Of a stretch of DNA of 64,000 nucleotides, positions 54,301-62,622 are shown piece after piece. Each line of letters begins with the position of its first letter. Positions within the stretch are counted from its first letter, which is position 1. Under the pieces are notes generated by a model, which saw nothing but the letters and a program-made list of their open reading frames with translations, did no database searches and had not been told where the DNA came from. Made by a program: the position numbers and the translations under genes. The DNA comes from Paraescarpia echinospica (lineage: Eukaryota; Annelida; Polychaeta; Sabellida; Siboglinidae): NCBI GenBank assembly GCA_020002185.1, contig CM034534.1, forward strand, positions 34,953,559 to 35,017,558, read 5' to 3'.

Positions 54301-57300
54301 TCATTAGAGAGTTTGTGTTGTTTATGTTTATGTTGTTTTTACTTTTTGCTGTTCTTATACAGTAGTTTCCGGCTGCTACATAGTTTGTCTGTCATTACAG
54401 TTTGTCTGTCATCACAGTTTGTCTGTCATTACAGTTTGGCTTGTAACATAGTTGATTTTGTTACAGTTTGTTTTGTCACAGAGTTTGACTTGTTGCACAG
54501 TCTGTATTATTACACAGTTTGTTTTGTTAGAGTCAGTATTGTTACAGAGTTAACCTACAGTTTGATTTGTTTTCGAAGAAATTTATCTTGTTACAAAATT
54601 TATCAAGTTCACATTGACCAAAGTTGTCTTTAAGCCCAGGTTAGGACTGAGTTTGTCAGGGTGTTGGTCTTGTCACAGAGTGTCATGTTTGTAAATCATG
54701 TTACAGAGTGTTTCATGTTACAGTGTGTGTTGTGTTACAGTGTGTCATGTTACAGTGTGTGTATGTTAGAGTGTCATGTTACAGTGTGTAGTTTTACAGT
54801 GTGTCATGTTACAGAGTGTCATGTTATAGTGTGTCATGTTACAGAGTGTGTTATGTTACAGAGTGTGTCAAATTACAGTGTGTTATGTTACAGAGTGTGT
54901 CATGTTAGTGTGTCGAGTTACAATGCGTGTCATGTTTTAGTGTATCATGTTACAGTGTGCCATGTTACAGTGTGTGTTATGTTATAGTGTGTCATATTAC
55001 AGAGTGTTTCATGTTACAGTGTGTGTTGTGTTACAGTGTGTCATGTTACAGTGTGTGTCATATTACAGAGTGTATCATGTTACAGTGTGTTATGTTACAG
55101 TGTGTCATGTAACATAGTGTTACTCTGTTAGTGTGTCGTGTTACAGAGTGTATCATGTTAGTGTGTATCATGTTACAGTGTGTCGTGTTACATAGTGTGT
55201 CATGTCATAGAGTGTCATGTTACAGTGTGTCATGTAACAGAGTGTTACTCTGTTACAGTGTGTCATGTTACGGAGTGTGTTATGTTATAGTGTGTTATAT
55301 TACAGTGTTTCATGTTACAGTGTGTGTTGTGTTACAGCGTGTCATGTTATAGAGTGTGTCATGTTACAGTGTGTGGAGTTACAGTGTGTGTCATGTTATA
55401 GTGTATCATGTTACAGTGTGTCATGTTACAGTGTGTCATGTTAGAGTGTCATGTAACATAGTGTTACTCTGTTACAGTGTGTCGTGTTACAGAGTGTATC
55501 ATGTTAGTGTGTATCATGTTGTAGTGTGTCATGTCATAGAGTGTCATGTTACAGTGTGTCATGTTACAGTGTGCCATGTTACAGAGTGTGTCATGTTACA
55601 GAGTGTGTCATGTTACATTGTGTCATGTTACAGAATGTGTCATGTTACAGTGTGTGCTATGTTACAGTGTGCCATGTTATAGAGTGTGTCATGTTACAGA
55701 GTATGTCATATTACAGTGTGTCATGTTACAGTGTGTCATGTTACAGAGTGTGCCATGTTACAGAGTGTGTCATGTTACAGTGTGTCATGTTACAGAATGT
55801 GTCATGTTACAGAGTGTTACACACTTATGTCATATGCGAAGAAGTTGATGGAGTAGCAGGTCGCCCCGTGACTTGTCATTGTGTCGTTGTGGGTGTTGCC
55901 TCCAAACACCAGCATCAGGCCATTCTGGATCACTGCCGAGTGCAGGTACTTGAACTCACCACTGCTGCGTAGGATCTTCCTGTTCAGTGAAAATAGTTCT
56001 GGCAAATCAGTGCACAATTGAATTTTTGCGCGTGACCTCCGTCAAGCTTTGCCATTTGCCAACAATGTTTATTACGTTTATATACATTAATTACATTACT
56101 ATTGCCGCGTGGCATTTCATAAATCAAACATTCTTGCATACAGTTGTCATTTTAAACTCTTTACCATGTGTTTCGGTCATAAAGAAACACTTTTGAGACC
56201 AGAATTTCAATAAAATATACAATGGAATGTCCGAACCCACCACATGTTTTCTGATGGCTTGATGGAGGTTTTGCTAGGCAACAGGTCACATGATGGAAAC
56301 GTCAGTTACATGCAACTCTTCATTTTGAACTCTGAGGAGGCAATGTTAGCTAATGCAAGTGACATACACGGGAATGGTGACTAATTCAAATTGATGGAAT
56401 TAATTATACAAAAATACCTACAGTGGTGTATATAGGATCTCAAGAAGGGGGTCAACTTTATCACCTGTTAGTTTACTACAGTATAATCACGTAACAGGTT
56501 ATATACACACAAATCTTTGTCCTAGATGTCATACCCTCTATACATGGATTTGAATACCAAAAATGTTTCTTCGCTGAACAGATTACTGAATTATACAGAG
56601 GAAAGCATGTGTAGGTTCTGCAAGTATTACAGCTGTGGACCTATTTAGGTCGTCTAAAGTAGCACATCTAAACAGCTTGCAAACATAATTAAAATAAATA
56701 TACTACCCTAGGATTATTTATTCACTACAACAAATGTCATTGTAGTTCTTGCTATTGATATGAGAAAATGCACATATAATTAACTTCAGCACCATTTATC
56801 AATATTAAAGAACCTGAAATGTGCGTGTCAAGCAGATTAAATACAAGTAGCTGTATTTGGTCAAAGACTAAACATTAAATACAAATTCACGTGTATGGGC
56901 TGCTGGTAAAAGTCAAACACAGAGATGCAAAATTTGTTAATTTAAATACAGGTGCAACTACGTATCCAACCCTAACCCCAGGGGTAACATACCATGTGCA
57001 GGGGTAACATACCATGTGCAGGGATAACATACCATGTGCGAGTGTTGGGATTGTAGGCATAGAGACTGTCTGAGAGGTGGTACGATGTGACACTGGCGGA
57101 GTGGTAGCCACCGTGGACGTAGATGAGGAGGGTTCTGGGGTCATAAACACTTGAGTGACCGTAGCCACCCTTCACAATGGCCCCGTCTGTTGCAGGCACC
57201 GTCCACACAAAGCTGTCTACAAACAAGTCAGAAAACGATCATTACCAGACAGGAAACAGTGGCCGCCTAATGGCTGTATTATTCTGACACCTAAAAATAA

Positions 57301-60225
57301 TTATATTCTCAGCTGTCCGAAAACAAACAGTACAAAAAATTACTACCAGTATTGGTGTCTGAAAACATAGTCAATATGACTGTACTGTTTGTATTCCGAC
57401 ATGTAAAAATTACTACCAGTATTGGTGTCTGAAAATACAGTCACAATGACTGTACCGTTTGTATTCCGACATGTAAAAATTATAGGTGTCCAAAAACAGA
57501 GTACAGAAAAGTAATTTTTTAAGACTTTTTAAGAGTGTCTGAAAAACAGTGTCTGAATACAACATTATGGTACATAAAAACAGTGCTCATGCTAATGACT
57601 TTATGGGACGATATTAGATGTTTTAAAAACCGGTATGCCATTTTTTCAAATTGTGCTGTGTCCATCAACTTAGCATGGATCAAAGTTGCGATTAAATCCA
57701 AGTTAGGCAGGATGTTGCTCTATATTTAAAAAGCAATCCTATGTAAATAACTCTGACTAAACTAATGCAACTGTTTTTGTATCGCAGCAATTTCCTTCGT
57801 AACATGCATCTAGTGAGTTTGGTAGTGACATCTTGTGAATGAACAGTGAACTACCCGCAAATAAACCGTTTCTCTAAAACTATGTATCGTTATGAGTCAT
57901 GTTGTAATACAAATATTGCAATACATTTTGTATCGTGATTTAGTGTATCATTACACATCTATATCTTTGTCTACATAATCCATCATGTTTGATTTTGCAG
58001 CACAAGTTTATTTAAGATATGACGTCAGATTGTTTTTATTACAATAATAATAAATAATAACAACTTTATTTTGACACTCATTTCCAAAGTACAACTCTGT
58101 TCAATGGTGTTGATAGTGTTCATAAAATACTAATACTTATGTAATGATTAAAAGAGCTAATAAAATGTGAGTAATAAAATAAAACATTATAAAATTTATA
58201 AAACAAAACTGTGCTAAAAAATCATTAGCTGAAGCTATAATTCTATTCACATTACATACAACAAATATAGTCTGATAGTGTGGATAATTACTGTAAATAA
58301 AATTATATTATAATAATAAATAAATATACAATAAAATATAAATAAATAATAATTATTAAGATAATACACTAGTATAATAGTAGACAACTAAATTAATATA
58401 GTAATTAACATGATGATGTTATGATGGGGGTGTCACATAAAACTAGACATTGAAAGCAAGTTTAAAATAATGGGAAATAAAAAAGTATCATGATTCATAG
58501 ACGCCACAATGTATCATTACAGCCGAAGTTGTCATACATGTCAGACATGTGACAGAGACACCCCTCACCCATGTTACACTCCTGTACAGTGTTCAGGTAG
58601 CCGTAGATGGTGCTGTGTCCAAATATGACGTGCATGACGCTGCCGATGACGTGTGCCGTATGACCGTTTACGGCAAAGTATGTGCTCTCTGGGTGGGCAC
58701 GCTTGACGATCTCAAGGTCAATCTCGGTCCACTCGTTGGTGACCAGGTCAAACTCCCACAATTCATCAGTGATGATGGCGCCACCTAGCAGCCCACCATA
58801 CATGTAGAGGTGATCCTGCAACGAGAGAATAATATTACATATATTCAGCAAAACTTCCCTATGACCTGCCACAGTGAACTGGGTATCTAGATGCACAGTC
58901 CTGGTCTGCACACGAGTGAAGAATAGCTGCGTCAGTCATGTCTCATCAATTTTGTTTTGGCATAAATTAATACCTTATTACCTGATATAGTTTTGTAAAT
59001 AATAATTGCAAAACCATGTAAACTGACCCGGTAGGTGACAAGGGAGTGACCATGTCGTGGCTGTGGTCGCGTGTCTGTAGACAGCTCTATGACGCTGTGG
59101 GTGTCTGTCGCCAAGTTGAACCTATCCCAGGGAGACGACACAGACAGTTCACCAAGTATTCGTTAAGCACATTTATCCCTTAAACAATTATGCAAGATTT
59201 TATAAAAAAACATACTAAAAATAAAAAAATTCTGAGAAGTGTTGTTAAGAAATTCAATGCAGGTATGAATTGGCATTTTACGAACCACCATTCAAAGCAA
59301 AAACGTGTTATAAAACATAAAGATGGCTGATGCATTCTGTGTAGCAAATATTTACAAAGAATTTGCTGAAAAGAAAAATTCACAACTGCCTCTCAAATTC
59401 TTGTCATGTCTTTGCTGATGTATTAATGGCTGTGATGTTATTTCATAGTTATATACTTTGAACATGGTCCTCTCTAGATTTGCAATTTTAAATTGTTTAG
59501 TAAGTTTTGTGGAGTAACCCTTAAAATATAGAGAAATGAGAAAGAAAGAAGCCAACCCTGGTCACAGGTCTACTGGCCTGCTCACCTGGTCAAGTTAAGT
59601 AGGACCTCGTTAAAGGTGTAGCCACCCACAATCCACATGTACTGACCAACCACCACTGCAGCGTGGGACGCTTGACCGTCTCCAGCAATCTTGCCCAATG
59701 GCTCCCAGTGCCCCCTGGTGGCATTGATGCTGCAGTCAATGCCTGGAAATAAGACCAATGCTTGTATAACCTTTGAAAGAAAATATGGGTATGTGTGAAT
59801 GTGTGTGCGGTATGTGTGCGTGTGTGTGTGGTGTGTGTGTGTGCGCACGTGGTGTGTGTGTGTATGTATGTGTGTGTGTGCGAGTGTGTGTGTTTGTATG
59901 GGTGTCTGTGTGAGTATGTGTGCATGTGTCCGTGTGTGTGTGTGGTGTGTGTGGGTGGGTGTATGTGTGGTGTGTGTGTGTGTGCGTGTGTGTGTGTGTG
60001 TGTGCATGTGTGGTGTGTGTGTGGTGTGTGTGTGTGTGTGGTGTGTGTGGTGTGTGTGTGGTGTGTGTGGTGTGTGTGTTGTGTGTGTTGTGTGTGTGGT
60101 GTGTGTGGTGTGTGTGCATGTGTGTGTGCGTGGTGTGTGTGTGTGTGTGTGTGTGCGTACATGTGTGTGTGTGTGTGTGTGTGATAAATTGTGTGTGTGC
60201 ATGTGTGTGTGTCGTGGTGTGTGCA

Positions 60226-60294
<69 letters not shown>

Positions 60295-60449
60295 ATGGTG
60301 TGTGTGGTGTCGTGGTGTGTGTGCGTGGTGTGTATGTGCATGTGTGTGTGTGCGTGGTGTGTGCGTACATGTGTGCGTGTGTGTGTGCGTGTGTGCGTGC
60401 ATGTGCATGTGTGTGTGTGCATGTGCACGTGTGTGTGGTGTGTGTGCGT

Positions 60450-60537
<88 letters not shown>

Positions 60538-62579
60538 ATTGGACATAATGGAAATTCTAAAACAAACACTAATTAAATGCCAATGTAAAACAAAAGCTCC
60601 TCGTAGTTATTTATAAGTAAAATACAGAAAATATTATGAAATGAGTCACAGAAGAAATTATGTTCAGTAAAGCATAACGTCCCACCACACAAATAGTCAT
60701 TGAAAAAGTATGTTCAGCAAAGCGTGACTTCTGTGTAGTGACCCGCTATGTACCTGTGTGTCCATCTTCGCAGTAGCACTGCCGGTCAGTGTGGTCACAG
60801 TAACCATGGCGACTGCAGTTGGCTGGACAGATGGGTTTGTTACAGCCATCTCCCTTCCACCTTTCCTCACACTTACAGCGTCCACTCCGCAGACACTGAC
60901 CGTGGCCAGAGCAGTCGAGTGGACATGCGCCTTGTCTGTAGGTCACAAATCATGGGGATTATTATTATTATCATTACGAAAGGTCAGGATACACTGACAC
61001 TGTTCCCCCGACCAGACCAGACCAGACCAGACCAGACCAGACCAGACCAGACCAGACCAGACCAGATGTATACACTACACCGGCTACGTTATACTGGTAA
61101 CTGGCGTGATGTCATAATCACGTAAACTTGAAAACGTTGGACTACATCGGGGCTAGTTGGTGTCAATCTGACGTATGTGTGTGTGTGTGCATGGTGTGTG
61201 TGGTGTGCGTGGTGTGTGTGCATGTGCATGTGCGTGTGTGTGTGCGTGGTGTGTGTGCATGGTGTGTGTGTGTGTGTATATAATTGGACATAATGGAAAT
61301 TCTAAAACAAACACTAATTAAATGCTAATGTAAAACAAAAGCTCCTCGTAGTTATTTATAAGTAAAATACAGAAAATATTATGAAATGAGTCACAGAAGA
61401 AATTGTGTTCAATAAAGCATAACGTCCCACCACACAAATAGTCATTGAAAAAGTATGTTCAGCAAAGCGTGACTTCTGTGTAGTGTATTCAAAAGTTTTC
61501 AAATTTACGTGATTATGATGGCACACCGGCTTCCAGTATAGCGCAGTTGGTGTTGGTCGGTGCAGTGCCACACAGCAGTGGATACACTGCAGTAGGAGTG
61601 AGATTGGTGTGGTCTGGTTTGGTCAGGCAAAAAGTGCCAAAGTACCCCAGCCTTTAAGACTTATATAGCATTTATAGGCACATACAATAGTGACAACCTA
61701 AAATCTACAAAATAATAATTTTCTGTATTGTATGTTTTTGACGATTGGTCAGTTGTGAGAAATTCCATTATTGAGGCATAATTTTTTATGTAACGGTGGA
61801 CTGATCGGTTGATGGTTTATATAGCTCAGAAAAATCGCAGAACAATGGATTAATGTCTGGCAAGAACCATTAACCAGCAAGAACTATTAACCTACACGGT
61901 CATTTTCCTTGTGATTATTTATGTAAATAAAAGTGTTACTGCTCTTTCTGAAGATGAATCCCAAGTTTGGCACTCAAGCACAAACACACATTAACATGCA
62001 CACACACACATAAATACACACATACAAACACACACAGACACAAGCACAGACACAAGCACAGACACACACACCATATATTTGTGGTTGTCTATTTTTTAAA
62101 GTATATGTGTGGCTGTGATGGACTTGGTTGCACTATTCCCTGTCAGTAATTATTTATGCATTTATGCAATGTCCCTCACTGAATATTATAACGTCATTAT
62201 TCCTGGATGCACACAATCATGGCTTTCCATACACAGCTCTGGGACTTGGGGGAACGTCCATCCATCCTTGAACCAAATTGACAAATTCAGTTGCTTCCCA
62301 CATTTTCTCAAAATTTTATGATAACAAGATTGATCGGCTACTAAATACAGAGCATATGTAGTTAGGCTTGCTAATTTGTTCATTTCCGGTAATAAATATG
62401 TACAGATTGTTTCCCGTGTGTTGTTGGCAGTCTCACATGGGCAGCCACAGGCAGCCAGGGGTTTACTGCAGTTGTAAATGGCCGCAGACCATATTTAGGA
62501 GCAGTCCGTCATTTCCCATTACATCAAGAATCCCTAGGAAAATGAGGATTATGTCTGTTCTGTGAAGTTCTTTTGAGCT

Positions 62580-62622
<43 letters not shown>

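Noticed and set aside
54298..55972. Cys-rich frames (CHVTVCHVTE type) on the + strand
   Set aside because: Product of the 15-17 bp minisatellite; the real exon is on the other strand at 55825-55979.
59582..60576. Very long HTHT- or CVCV-type frames on both strands
   Set aside because: Translation of a (GT)n microsatellite in all frames; not genes.
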